Position numbers and translations under genes: made by a program | Notes under the pieces: model-generated | What the model was told of the DNA's origin: nothing | What the model saw: only the letters and a program-made list of their open reading frames with translations | Database searches by the model: none | In this document: positions 1 through 7,985 of the stretch, one piece after another | Position numbering within the stretch: position 1 is the stretch's first letter | Layout: each line of letters begins with the position of its first letter | Origin: Promethearchaeota archaeon | GTDB taxonomy: Archaea; Asgardarchaeota; Lokiarchaeia; Sigynarchaeales; SOKP01 | Direction of reading: 5' to 3' | Length of the DNA stretch: 37,021 bases | Assembly (NCBI GenBank): GCA_014730295.1 | Contig: WJIN01000221.1 | Location: 1-37,021 of the forward strand

Positions 1-83
1 AGAAGTTTTTAAAATTATAAGGTTAGAGTATTTTTCGGAATATAGGCTTTAAGTGCGATAAAACTAAATTTTGTGAAATACTT

Positions 84-524
84 CTATAACAGTTCTTTTT
101 TTAAAATATTCTTGAACTCTTCTGAATATTTCGCGAGTTTTTTGATATTATTCTTTCTGGAGTTCTCATCGAATCGCGAATCCATCTTAAAATATGAAAA
201 GGGAAGAGTATATTTCGAAATATTGAAAGCGAAATCATAGAAATCTGGTTTAATATTACGCTTAGAACTAATAACTGATTCATTTCTTTCCTTTTCTGAG
301 TATAATGTCGTCATTCTTTTAATAAAATCTTTTTTAAATTCATTTTAAAAAACTCTTAATTTTTTAGCACCAATATATTTATATAATTCAAGTTTTGCAT
401 TAATCTTAAAATTAGAAAATGGAATTATACATTTTTAGATATTAAAGTTTGGTTCAAGTTCATAAAAGTTAAATAATTCTAAATTTTGGCTTGTACTCTC
501 CTTTTCTGCTAATTCTATATTCAT
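84..524 (-). pseudogene. Decayed small gene behind the RHH regulator
   Basis: Reading the minus strand from an ATG at 524, one frame stays protein-like to a stop at 84-86 and is broken only by two TAA codons (435-437 and 345-347). Intact, it would encode about 146 residues. The last 76 residues (from an ATG at 314) form the longest open piece and include PFSYFKMDSRF. An earlier piece carries IIPFSNFKI, so the two may be weak internal repeats. The ATG at 524 lies 6 bp after the regulator's stop, which suggests one transcript and a former regulator-partner pair. I do not recognise the family. Random sequence this AT-rich should hold many more stops over 440 bases, so decay of a real gene is favoured. 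The 76-residue piece could still be expressed alone. Confidence 0.45.
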
Positions 525-530
525 TTTATT

Positions 531-995
531 TTACTTTCCTTTAATATTTTCTTTTATTAATTTTCCATCTTCATAAACTAGGTTTAGTCCATTCTCTTTT
601 AGTTTATCATTATGTAAAAATACAATCCTTTTTATTGAATCTACATGGACTTTCATAAATTTGGCAGCGTCTTCTATATCTATACTAGAGATTCCTTGAA
701 ACATTTTTGGTAATTGAGTTAAAAGATCTTTTTCTAATTCTTTAAGATCTTTATCCACATCAATTCCTTTATAAGAAGTTTGCGCGATTTTTCGAAGCCC
801 TATCAAGTCAATATTCCACATATTCATGATCTTGTCTGCATTTTGTTCAACCCATTCTTCTATGATATTATTAATAACTTTTGATCTAGACGTTCCCTTA
901 ATACCCTCTAAATTTTTCACGATTTTCGCATTAACAACATCTAAACTAATTGTTATTCTTTTGAATTTTTCCTTAGATTCTCTACTAGATGTCAT
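531..995 (-). CDS. Ribbon-helix-helix (CopG-like) transcriptional regulator
   Basis: A 154-residue likely DNA-binding protein. Residues about 12-55 fit a ribbon-helix-helix unit: a basic lead-in, a short strand RITISL that would contact the DNA major groove as a dimer, then two helices ending in NNIIEEWVEQ. Residues about 95-150 form a second helical part with a possible helix-turn-helix (DIEDAAKFMKVHVDSIKRIV), followed by a strand pair. The protein is longer than bare CopG/Arc proteins (40-90 residues), so the C-terminal part may add oligomerisation or ligand sensing. A perfect inverted repeat just upstream is a good candidate operator for self-regulation and for control of the divergent gene. 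The downstream decayed gene could be the lost toxin half of a toxin-antitoxin pair, but that is inference only. Confidence 0.65.
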   Translation of the reverse strand: MTSSRESKEKFKRITISLDVVNAKIVKNLEGIKGTSRSKVINNIIEEWVEQNADKIMNMWNIDLIGLRKIAQTSYKGIDVDKDLKELEKDLLTQLPKMFQGISSIDIEDAAKFMKVHVDSIKRIVFLHNDKLKENGLNLVYEDGKLIKENIKGK

Positions 996-1055
996 TTTTT
1001 CAATTTAGAGATTATAATAAAAAATTATGAATTCGTATTTAAATAAATATGTTTT

Positions 1056-1109
1056 TGATCATAAAAAGTGATTATGACTATTTAAATGTTTATGCACTTT
1101 TTATGATCA
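1056..1109. promoter_or_regulatory. Perfect 15-bp inverted repeat, candidate operator
   Basis: The left arm is 1056-1070 (tgatcataaaaagtg) and the right arm is 1095-1109 (cactttttatgatca). They are exact reverse complements separated by 24 bases. The repeat sits in the 207-bp gap between the RHH gene and the divergent gene at 1203. RHH proteins bind paired inverted or direct sites, so this may be the operator. Hairpin formation in RNA is the alternative. Confidence 0.6.
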
Positions 1110-1202
1110 TATTTAAATATAATGCCAACCATAAATGTAATATCAGAATAATACCGAGAAAATACAAATAAAAATTCTCGAAACAATAAAAGTTAAGATT
1201 GT

Positions 1203-1853
1203 GTGTATAAAATGCTTGAACTTATCTCATATAATCAAGAAGTTATCAATACAAAAGACAGGGTAACCATTGATTTAATAAAGCAAGGAGAGGTATTCAT
1301 TCGGCAATTTGATGTCAATGAAAACTTAATCGTAGATACGGCTTCAATTATCTATAAATACATAAGAAATGCGGGTAAAATCCCTCAAAATATCTTTAAA
1401 TATTTCATCGCTGCGTATTACATAATCTCCCGGCATCCAATGGCGTTTCCTGCGCATCAACCGAAAAATGAATTCTGTGCCGAATTTGGCATGAAAGTAA
1501 GTTCACTGGATTATTGCGTGGATAAAATAACCTCGCAATTGAACTATGTGAGGATCTTAGACGATATGAACTACCCCTATTACCTGGATCCGGATCGGGA
1601 TATTGGCTATAAGCTGTTAAAGAATATAATTCAGTCCACAGTGGAAGAAAAAATGATGGATTTTATGCTATATCATCAGCCCTTAAATCCACAGATTCTT
1701 AGTGAAGAGCTTGTGGGAAAAGTCATCTTCGAGATGGAGTTATTCCCCGAAGAAATGTTTCGCCAATTTTACGATCTCATAAACTCACTCGTGGAAACCC
1801 AGTTAAAGGACTATAATCAATACATTCATCTTCAAGAAAAATATTTTATCTAA
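1203..1853 (+). CDS. Cyclin-fold/TFIIB-core-like protein, divergent
   Basis: A 216-residue protein, mostly helical. Residues about 45-115 resemble one cyclin repeat of archaeal TFB: a first helix with VDTASIIYKYIRNAGK, a central KYFIAAYYIISRH that matches the A-A-x-Y-x-x-x-R core of TFB repeats, then KNEFCAEFGMKVSSLDYCV in place of the usual EIA..GVS....R helix-turn-helix. No zinc ribbon is visible and the second repeat is not clear, so it would not be a standard TFB. It may be a diverged TFB/cyclin-like regulator or an unrelated helical protein. The start could be the GTG at 1203 or the ATG at 1212, and no clear ribosome site separates them. It is divergent from the RHH regulator across the inverted repeat, so the two may be co-regulated. 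Confidence 0.55.
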   Translation: MYKMLELISYNQEVINTKDRVTIDLIKQGEVFIRQFDVNENLIVDTASIIYKYIRNAGKIPQNIFKYFIAAYYIISRHPMAFPAHQPKNEFCAEFGMKVSSLDYCVDKITSQLNYVRILDDMNYPYYLDPDRDIGYKLLKNIIQSTVEEKMMDFMLYHQPLNPQILSEELVGKVIFEMELFPEEMFRQFYDLINSLVETQLKDYNQYIHLQEKYFI

Positions 1854-1910
1854 CTAATATTATTCTTTCTCATTTTTTAGACCTAAAAATATAAAAAGTA
1901 TTCTCTATAT

Positions 1911-2543
1911 TCACATACCAAGAGAGATTCTTATGTTTTTAATTCCTAACCACACGCCGTTAAAAACTACCCAGAAAAACCCACTAAATACGACACCCCA
2001 CTCAAATATGGGATGTGCTGTGAAAACATAGCCAGCAAAAATTAATCCAACTATAAAACCCGGAAATGACTGATATTTAGAAAAGTTAGGATTCCTAATC
2101 ATCAGATAGCTGAATAAGAGAAAATATAACATCCCACTGAAAAAAAACGTTGAGGCGACAATGAGATGAAATATCTCAAGAAAATCGAACATTGGAAAAG
2201 CACCTACTAGTGCTAAACATAATCCGCCAATTATAGAGATTTTTACAGTGATTTTTCTGATAATTTCATCAATACCGCTTGCCTTCAATAATTTTCCGAG
2301 ATATATGAAAAAATGTATCGATGCGGCTCCAATTATTATAACACCTACATTAAAAAATTGAGCACTTGGTTTTGGGCCGATCCCCAAATGAGAAACATAA
2401 TGTGTTATCATTGAATATCCTGGAAATTGTGAAAGCGCATAAAATATAAAAAGTATTCCTATTATTATTGGAATAAGCGAAAAAACTGCGGTTGAGGAGT
2501 GTTTCAACAAATTTTCTGGTTCGAATTCATTCTCTTTTTTCAT
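1911..2543 (-). CDS. DUF998 family membrane protein
   Basis: A 210-residue integral membrane protein with about six hydrophobic segments. After a short acidic/polar N-terminus, segment 1 (about 18-40) leads into a loop with YSMITHYVSHLGIG. This matches the DUF998 signature, an aromatic residue followed by hxVSxLG, and is followed by FFNVGVIIIGAA in segment 2. No enzymatic function is established for this family. The length is typical. It is transcribed alone, convergent with the upstream gene at 1203 (57 bp apart), and a short inverted repeat lies 55 bp before its start. Confidence 0.75.
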   Translation of the reverse strand: MKKENEFEPENLLKHSSTAVFSLIPIIIGILFIFYALSQFPGYSMITHYVSHLGIGPKPSAQFFNVGVIIIGAASIHFFIYLGKLLKASGIDEIIRKITVKISIIGGLCLALVGAFPMFDFLEIFHLIVASTFFFSGMLYFLLFSYLMIRNPNFSKYQSFPGFIVGLIFAGYVFTAHPIFEWGVVFSGFFWVVFNGVWLGIKNIRISLGM

Positions 2544-2597
2544 AAAATCACTATAATTAAAATAATTTATACCTAATCCTTAAATTTCCCTAATACT

Positions 2598-2621
2598 AGT
2601 TAAGTACCCATTTACTTAACT
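2598..2621. repeat. 8-bp inverted repeat upstream of DUF998 gene
   Basis: agttaagt (2598-2605) and acttaact (2614-2621) are exact reverse complements 8 bases apart. They lie 55-78 bp upstream of the minus-strand start at 2543, in the zone where a promoter or operator is expected. The gap from 2544 to 2748 holds no other feature that I can support. Confidence 0.4.
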
Positions 2622-2748
2622 GTATAAATAATACAAATCATACTATTAAAACCCTTACCTTAAAAATTATGTGAGGTATAGACGAACAGATTAAAATTCA
2701 AAGATAATTCCATACTTCCCTATATAATTTATTCAAAATCTTGAATAT

Positions 2749-3591
2749 TTAGCCATCAAACAAGTCTCTCTTTTCTAGTATGTTGTACATTTTAGAAAAA
2801 AGACCAAGTACCATACTTAATTCTTTTTTAGACATCAGTGCCCGTTCAAAAATATTTTTAAATGCATTAAACGCATTCTTCTTTCGATAATTACGGATCT
2901 TTAAAATTCTAATGATTTTTTTTACATATTTATAGAGGATCTTTCTATCGCTTTTTTTAGCTAATAATACGGGATTTTTTCCCCTTCCAAGCCTAATTAA
3001 GTTAAGCTTCTTATAAATCTCATATAAGATAATCCCGCAGGCATGTGAAAGATTTAAAGTGGGATATGATGCACTGGTTGGGATACGAATCAATATATCC
3101 GTTAAGGCTATTTCCTCGTTAGTGAGCCCTCTAGATTCTTTGCCGAAAAGAAGTGCAACTCTAAGAGGATTCTTAGAAACGGGAAATTCTAAATCCTCCA
3201 CCAGAATTGATAGCCTATTTAAATTTGTATAACGTTTTCCTTTTGCTGTTGTTCCAATTACAAGATCAAATTCATCGAGAAAAACTTTTAAATCTTTAAT
3301 GTGGTCTTGTTGAGTTTCACTCTGAATGATATCGGCATCTAACAAGATATCCTTTCCGTGCATAGCAAACCCTTGGGCTTCATAGCTTCGGATATTTTTA
3401 ATTGTCTCGATGGGATTGAAAATGATGAGATTTTCAAAATCGAAATTTTTCATAATCCTCGCAATGGAGCCAATATTTCCCGCATTTTCAGGCTGAATAA
3501 GTGCTATTGAAATCTCCATATTTTGATATTTTTCATTTTTTTGTGTACCCGAAAAATTTTCAAGTTCTTGCTTTATCTTCTTTTTATCCAT
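2749..3591 (-). CDS. trmJ: TrmJ-type SPOUT tRNA/rRNA 2'-O-methyltransferase
   Basis: A SAM-dependent RNA 2'-O-ribose methyltransferase of the SpoU/TrmH class; archaeal TrmJ modifies position 32 of tRNAs. The 280-residue protein starts with a charged stretch of about 25 residues, then the SPOUT core. Motif 1 is ENAGNIGSIARIMKNF, where N and R bind the target ribose. Next come GTTAKG, motif 2 LLFGKESRGLTNEE, and motif 3 with PTLNLSHACGIILYEIY, which forms the trefoil knot that holds SAM. The last about 85 residues are basic and helical, as in the TrmJ C-terminal extension. The order of motifs and the N-terminal QPENAGNIG favour TrmJ over TrmH or TrmL. The gene is a single unit with no linked tRNA genes. 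Confidence 0.85.
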   Translation of the reverse strand: MDKKKIKQELENFSGTQKNEKYQNMEISIALIQPENAGNIGSIARIMKNFDFENLIIFNPIETIKNIRSYEAQGFAMHGKDILLDADIIQSETQQDHIKDLKVFLDEFDLVIGTTAKGKRYTNLNRLSILVEDLEFPVSKNPLRVALLFGKESRGLTNEEIALTDILIRIPTSASYPTLNLSHACGIILYEIYKKLNLIRLGRGKNPVLLAKKSDRKILYKYVKKIIRILKIRNYRKKNAFNAFKNIFERALMSKKELSMVLGLFSKMYNILEKRDLFDG

Positions 3592-3820
3592 AGCTTCTCA
3601 TTATTAAAAGTAAATAATCGTTAAAATAAGCTCTTTTTAGATATTTGAGGATGGATGAATCAAAAAAAGACATTATAATCATTATTTATGTAAAATATAA
3701 ATATAAAAATTTATTTATAATTTTAAGAGTTCTTATAATTAGAAAGTTCCCTATCAGCATTTCAAATTATTTATCATATCCAAACATATACCAACCAGTT
3801 AGCCCATAAGGATAATATCG

Positions 3821-4420
3821 ATGCTTAAATCAAATTTCACTGATATCAAACAAAAACTCAATTTTATTAATATCTCGACAGACAAACTCACTTTAGTTGA
3901 GTGGAAGCCTCCTCGCTCTTTTAAAAGCTATATTCTTGATTTGAATATTGTAAAAGAGAACGCTACTGAAGATATATTTTTCCATATTTATAAAGGGAAT
4001 AGCAAAATTGCTCACATCAAAAAAGGGGACCTCATCTATACAATCGGGGCTAAAAATGATGTACAATTCCAACTTATGGAAGCGCTTCTGGAATTTGTGG
4101 ATGAAAAATTTAAAGAAATCTATGACCTTGAAGTGATTTTATCATTTGAAAATGTCTCCTCGAACATATTTCGGAATTTCAATAATAATATCGAAGAAAT
4201 GCTAAATAATCTTAAAGAATTAGATCTCGTAAAAAAGATTTCGGTATATTGTCGTGTATGTAAAAAAGTACTGCAAATCTATGTTAAGAGATCCTTCATT
4301 GAAAATGCTGAAGATTTTCCCGTTCCCTTAGTGTATAATCATTCCGGCCATGCAGTTTTAATTTTTATCGATAGAAATTTTGACGTGCGAGGAGCAGAAT
4401 TGGTCCAGTTAACCGGATGA
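3821..4420 (+). CDS. Longin-like domain protein with C-terminal CxxC/HxxH zinc motif
   Basis: A 199-residue protein with two parts. Residues about 20-125 look like a longin/profilin-like fold: FFHIYKGNSKIAHIKKGDL forms strands, then YTIGAKNDVQFQLMEALL and EFVDEKFKEIYD give the long helix seen in longin and adaptin small subunits. Residues 140-199 are a putative zinc unit with C144-x-x-C147 and H174-x-x-H177, then IFIDRNFDVRGAE. The same tail pattern recurs in the protein at 13561. Longin domains in eukaryotes and Asgard archaea work with GTPases at membranes; a similar role here is inference. There are no membrane segments or signal peptide. The gene stands alone, with AT-rich flanks upstream (3592-3820) and no other gene seen there. 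Confidence 0.6.
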   Translation: MLKSNFTDIKQKLNFINISTDKLTLVEWKPPRSFKSYILDLNIVKENATEDIFFHIYKGNSKIAHIKKGDLIYTIGAKNDVQFQLMEALLEFVDEKFKEIYDLEVILSFENVSSNIFRNFNNNIEEMLNNLKELDLVKKISVYCRVCKKVLQIYVKRSFIENAEDFPVPLVYNHSGHAVLIFIDRNFDVRGAELVQLTG

Positions 4421-4657
4421 GAAATAAGTACATGATAATTTTTGAAACTATATTAATACTCGTTATGTATGTGTTTTATGTTTTTTAATTCTAATTTTAG
4501 TTATGAATCCATTTGTTTTTATTTTCTTTTTTAACCTAAATAATATAAGAAACTGAGAAAGATTTCTGGATAATTAAAATCAATCCGTAATTCTTTTGAT
4601 TTTAATGTTTTAATTTTTAAGCAAAATGATAAAAATATCCTATCCTATTTTATCCCT

Positions 4658-5677
4658 ATGGAAGAAAAAAAGAGTTCGGAAAATCATAACTATTATGAAG
4701 CAATAATAAAAAAAAATAAAACGGGAATAACATTTCCAAAAGAATTAAGAGAAAAATTATTTCCTTCCGAAGATGATGATTACTTTTTTAAACTTATTGT
4801 TCCGCAAGAGAAAGATAAAATAGTTCTACGGTTTTTGACTGAAAAGGAAGCTGAACTCTATGAGAAAGAAAGCAATCAGCAACAAAATGAAAAGGATAAT
4901 ACTGATGCAGCTAAGAATGTAAAGAAAAAAAAGAAAAAAGCATCCAAAGAAAAGAATAATTCATCACAATTAGAACCAAACTGGTCGAATTATTTTGTTT
5001 ACGATTTTTCCAAAAAGGAGAAGGTAAAGCAAATATTGGAGTCTGCGTATTATAAATTTGCCGAAACTCCAATTGAATATGATGATGCGCTTGGGAGAGT
5101 TAAATATGCTTTAGTTTCTTTTCTGACTTCAACTAAAACAGAAAACGCGAAGCTTTTTTATTCTGTTGTACGATTTTTAATTGATATTATTAAAACGTTT
5201 GATCTTCCGCGCTTGATTGACTGGATATATGAAAAAGTCATACAAAACATAGAGAGCAAGTTCCTTTATGAATTGGCATTGATTGATATGATTCCAGTTA
5301 GCATAAAATATGAGAAATATGAATTGGTTGAGAATTCAATTGATAAAATATTAACAAGTATACATGATTATAGCATGGATGAATCATATAATATTATGAA
5401 TAGCTTTAAACAACTGGTCAAAAAAGTTAGAAAATTAAAACAGATTTCCATATCAACTACTATCTTCGATAAAATAAAAGAAAGCTTAATCCCTTATATG
5501 GAAAAATTCAAAAATAATGATTATAAAATACAGATCATTGAATCATTAGAAGATCTTGGCTTCATCGAAGATGCTTATACTCTAGCTGATAATTTAGTAA
5601 AAAATCTCGATCCTGATAGCGTAGTATTGGCAGAGCTTCGGAAAATCAGAAATAGATTGAAGGAAAAACCCCTATAA
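4658..5677 (+). CDS. AbrB/SpoVT-like N-terminal domain fused to a helical C-terminal domain
   Basis: A 339-residue protein of unknown role. Residues about 11-60 resemble a SpoVT/AbrB swapped-hairpin DNA-binding unit: YEAIIKKNKTGITFPKELRE, then a strand ending KIVLRFLTEKEAE. Residues about 70-110 are a lysine/asparagine-rich linker including KKKKKKASKEKNN, probably disordered and possibly nucleic-acid binding. Residues about 120-339 are a run of amphipathic helices without recognisable catalytic residues, plausibly a HEAT/TPR-like solenoid. AbrB proteins are usually 50-100 residues and dimeric, so the long helical extension is unusual. The gene is convergent with the HEAT/coiled-coil gene that ends at 5708, leaving a 30-bp gap. 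DNA binding is inferred from the N-terminus only. Confidence 0.6.
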   Translation: MEEKKSSENHNYYEAIIKKNKTGITFPKELREKLFPSEDDDYFFKLIVPQEKDKIVLRFLTEKEAELYEKESNQQQNEKDNTDAAKNVKKKKKKASKEKNNSSQLEPNWSNYFVYDFSKKEKVKQILESAYYKFAETPIEYDDALGRVKYALVSFLTSTKTENAKLFYSVVRFLIDIIKTFDLPRLIDWIYEKVIQNIESKFLYELALIDMIPVSIKYEKYELVENSIDKILTSIHDYSMDESYNIMNSFKQLVKKVRKLKQISISTTIFDKIKESLIPYMEKFKNNDYKIQIIESLEDLGFIEDAYTLADNLVKNLDPDSVVLAELRKIRNRLKEKPL

Positions 5678-5707
5678 TTAACATCTGATCATAATTGTAA
5701 TATAGAG

Positions 5708-6706
5708 TTATTCATTTTCTTTTTCTTTCATATCACGAATCTTCTCCTGTAATCTCTTAGCTTCTTCTTCTCTTATTTTTTGTTGCCGCTCTTCGACTTC
5801 TTTTTGCTTCAATTCCAATTCGACTTGCGATAATTCTTTTTCTTTTTCTAATAATTCTTGCTTTTTTTTCAGAGCCTTTTCTTTCTCTTGAATTTCCTTT
5901 TCTTCCAGTTCTTTTTCCTTTGCTTCTAATTCTAATTTTTTCTTTTTTAATTCTAAATCCTTTTTTTTGAGCTCTAATTCCTTGTCTGTTATCTCCTTCT
6001 CGTCAACATCAATATCTTCTTCCTTTTTCTCCTCTTCCCTTGATTTTTCCTCTTCTACAAGCTCATCTATTTTTTCGACTGAAACAATAGATTTTAAAAC
6101 CGTATCAATTTTTTTTCTTAATTCCTCATTTTCTGAATTTTCCTTTATATATTCTGTAAGAATTTTAGCAATCAATGAAGGGGAATCTTTACCTACCGCT
6201 CTTAAAGCTTGGATTGCCTTCTCAGTCACGAATTCTTTCTCGTTTATTAATTTAGAAGCTGTAGTCCTGATTATAGATTCATCTTTAATATCTTTTTCTC
6301 CCCCGCTAATAAAGATCAAAAGTTGTAAAATAGCTTCTTTTATGTTTGGATCCTCAGATTGTAAGAGATCCTCAACATAAGGGAGAAAAAGGTCTGCCTC
6401 ATTTTCACACATTGATTTAAGAAGTAATAAAAAGGAGTATCTTAACATTGAATCCTTTTTTGAGAGATTATGAAGTAGAGTTGGAATATCAATAACACTA
6501 TGTTCAATTAAAAATCGAAGAATTGTTCTCCCTCCGTGAAGTGTTACTAAGGTCTCTAAAACATTTTCCATTCGATCCAAATAATTATTCTCATTAATAT
6601 TTTCTAAATATAATTTGATTTCTTCCACAGCATCATCCAATCTACCTTCATTTACTAGTACTTTAACGATTTTCAAATCATCGTCTTTAATTTCCTCTTC
6701 TGTCAT
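5708..6706 (-). CDS. HEAT-repeat-like protein with long charged coiled coil
   Basis: A 332-residue protein. Residues about 10-215 are helical pairs of HEAT/ARM type: blocks such as RFLIEHSVIDIPTLLHNLSK, LRYSFLLLLKSMCENE, and EKAIQALRAVGKDSPSLIAK. Residues about 220-332 are an almost uninterrupted coiled coil rich in E, K, Q and L (for example ELELKKKDLELKKKKLELEA), with heptad-like spacing and no proline. Such a layout suits a scaffold or tether; no enzymatic motif is visible. It lies 61 bp downstream of the gene at 6768-7730 on the same strand, so the two may be co-transcribed. The mirror reading on the + strand at about 5967-6380 is serine-rich and is an artefact of the coiled-coil codons. 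Confidence 0.7.
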   Translation of the reverse strand: MTEEEIKDDDLKIVKVLVNEGRLDDAVEEIKLYLENINENNYLDRMENVLETLVTLHGGRTILRFLIEHSVIDIPTLLHNLSKKDSMLRYSFLLLLKSMCENEADLFLPYVEDLLQSEDPNIKEAILQLLIFISGGEKDIKDESIIRTTASKLINEKEFVTEKAIQALRAVGKDSPSLIAKILTEYIKENSENEELRKKIDTVLKSIVSVEKIDELVEEEKSREEEKKEEDIDVDEKEITDKELELKKKDLELKKKKLELEAKEKELEEKEIQEKEKALKKKQELLEKEKELSQVELELKQKEVEERQQKIREEEAKRLQEKIRDMKEKENE

Positions 6707-6767
6707 AATTTAACGCTCTCTTATATTTTCTAAATTTTTGATTTTTTAAAATAATATCCAAATTGGG

Positions 6768-7730
6768 TTAGATCCAAATTACATAAAATTGGTTGTAAAT
6801 AAAATCTATAAACTCGATAATTTCTTGTAGATCACGATACCTCAGAGGCATATTTTTATCCGATTCCTCAGGATAATTTTTGGTTTCAGTATCTATATGC
6901 ATAGTTAAGACTAGATCATTGATACGATTCATATCTAAATTGATTTTCTCACAAAATTCAGATAATCGTAATAAGTCCTCTGGAAATCTATTCCAGAAGT
7001 AAAAGTCTGGACTTTCGTGATTTTCGCCTTCAACTTTTGAAGCCTCCTCAGGTACATTAGATGCAATATCAAAAGGTATCTTTAATTTTACTTTAACATA
7101 CTGATCTTTCAGCAAATTTATATTAATTTCGGGGAACTTTACATTTGAATATAGCTCTAATAAACCTTTTATTAATTCTAGATTTATAATATTTTCTCTA
7201 TTCGCATTACATAACACATAACCCTCCTCTAAAAACACAATGTGCAATCGATCTTCATATTTGATAATTAAATAGTTATCCGTTTTGTGATAATGAAAAT
7301 CTTCTCCACGCTTAATTCTTTCATCGAATATCTTAAAAGCCTCATCCCATTTTTTAAATGAAACGAATTTATTCAACTTCCGATAATCTCCGTGAAAAAA
7401 GATATCCAAAAAATCTATAAGAAATAAATAACTATCTGACGGCTTATAAACAACTGTTTTCCCTCTAAACTCTCTTTCAACAATACCCTTATGAACACTA
7501 TAGCAAAACTTTGGTAAATCCTCCATACCCAAGCTATTCTTAATCCTAAGCTTAAGGAGAAAGCGCCTGCTACACATCGGAGTAAGTGTACAAGCTATAC
7601 GATCAACCTGACATTCCTTAAAGCAGAGATCGTCGATCCTATTAATCAGTAAATTAAGTAATTCTGAGTTGAATCTCTCGTTCACGGGATTGCTGAGGAA
7701 TTTTAGAATGTGTTCTTCTTCTAGCGGCAT
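6768..7730 (-). CDS. Uncharacterised protein with four-cysteine N-terminal motif
   Basis: A 320-residue protein that I do not recognise. Residues about 36-53 hold a compact cysteine set, CFKECQVDRIACTLTPMC (C-x3-C-x6-C-x5-C), which could bind zinc or an Fe-S cluster. A later part (about 150-190) alternates strands, DNYLIIKYEDRLHIVFLEEGYVL, followed by a helix, roughly the order found in longin/roadblock folds; this resemblance is weak. No signal peptide or membrane segment is visible. It is followed by the HEAT/coiled-coil gene 61 bp downstream on the same strand. Upstream, a TATA-like box lies about 30 bp before the ATG with a small inverted repeat between them, suggesting a nearly leaderless and regulated transcript. 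Confidence 0.6.
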   Translation of the reverse strand: MPLEEEHILKFLSNPVNERFNSELLNLLINRIDDLCFKECQVDRIACTLTPMCSRRFLLKLRIKNSLGMEDLPKFCYSVHKGIVEREFRGKTVVYKPSDSYLFLIDFLDIFFHGDYRKLNKFVSFKKWDEAFKIFDERIKRGEDFHYHKTDNYLIIKYEDRLHIVFLEEGYVLCNANRENIINLELIKGLLELYSNVKFPEININLLKDQYVKVKLKIPFDIASNVPEEASKVEGENHESPDFYFWNRFPEDLLRLSEFCEKINLDMNRINDLVLTMHIDTETKNYPEESDKNMPLRYRDLQEIIEFIDFIYNQFYVIWI

Positions 7731-7738
7731 TGGGAGGT

Positions 7739-7767
7739 AACTAATTCTATTAGTTTAGTATATAAAT
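7739..7767 (-). promoter_or_regulatory. TATA-like box plus 7-bp inverted repeat
   Basis: On the minus strand the sequence atttatatac (7758-7767) resembles an archaeal TATA box. It is followed downstream by an inverted repeat, aactaat/attagtt (7739-7745 and 7749-7755, 3-base loop), ending 9 bp before the ATG at 7730. The box-to-ATG distance of about 30 bp predicts a very short leader. A repressor on the repeat would block the start site. Confidence 0.4.
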
Positions 7768-7985
7768 GAATAAAATCAAATAATTTTTATTCTTATTCTT
7801 TATATCTCTATTTTAGGAAAAATTGGGATTATAGGTTTTTTTTATATATTATGTTATAAGATATTGGTAAAAAATTAAATAAATAATTATCATCATCTAA
7901 TCTGAATAATCATAAAAAATTATTAAAATCATTATTAGTATTATATTTTTAACTTTAATTAAGAAGAAAATATCAATTATCAACT

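Noticed and set aside
5967..6380. 137-codon + strand frame rich in serine and phenylalanine
   Set aside because: Mirror of the coiled-coil gene on the minus strand: lysine/glutamate codons read backwards give S/F. It has no motif or ribosome site.
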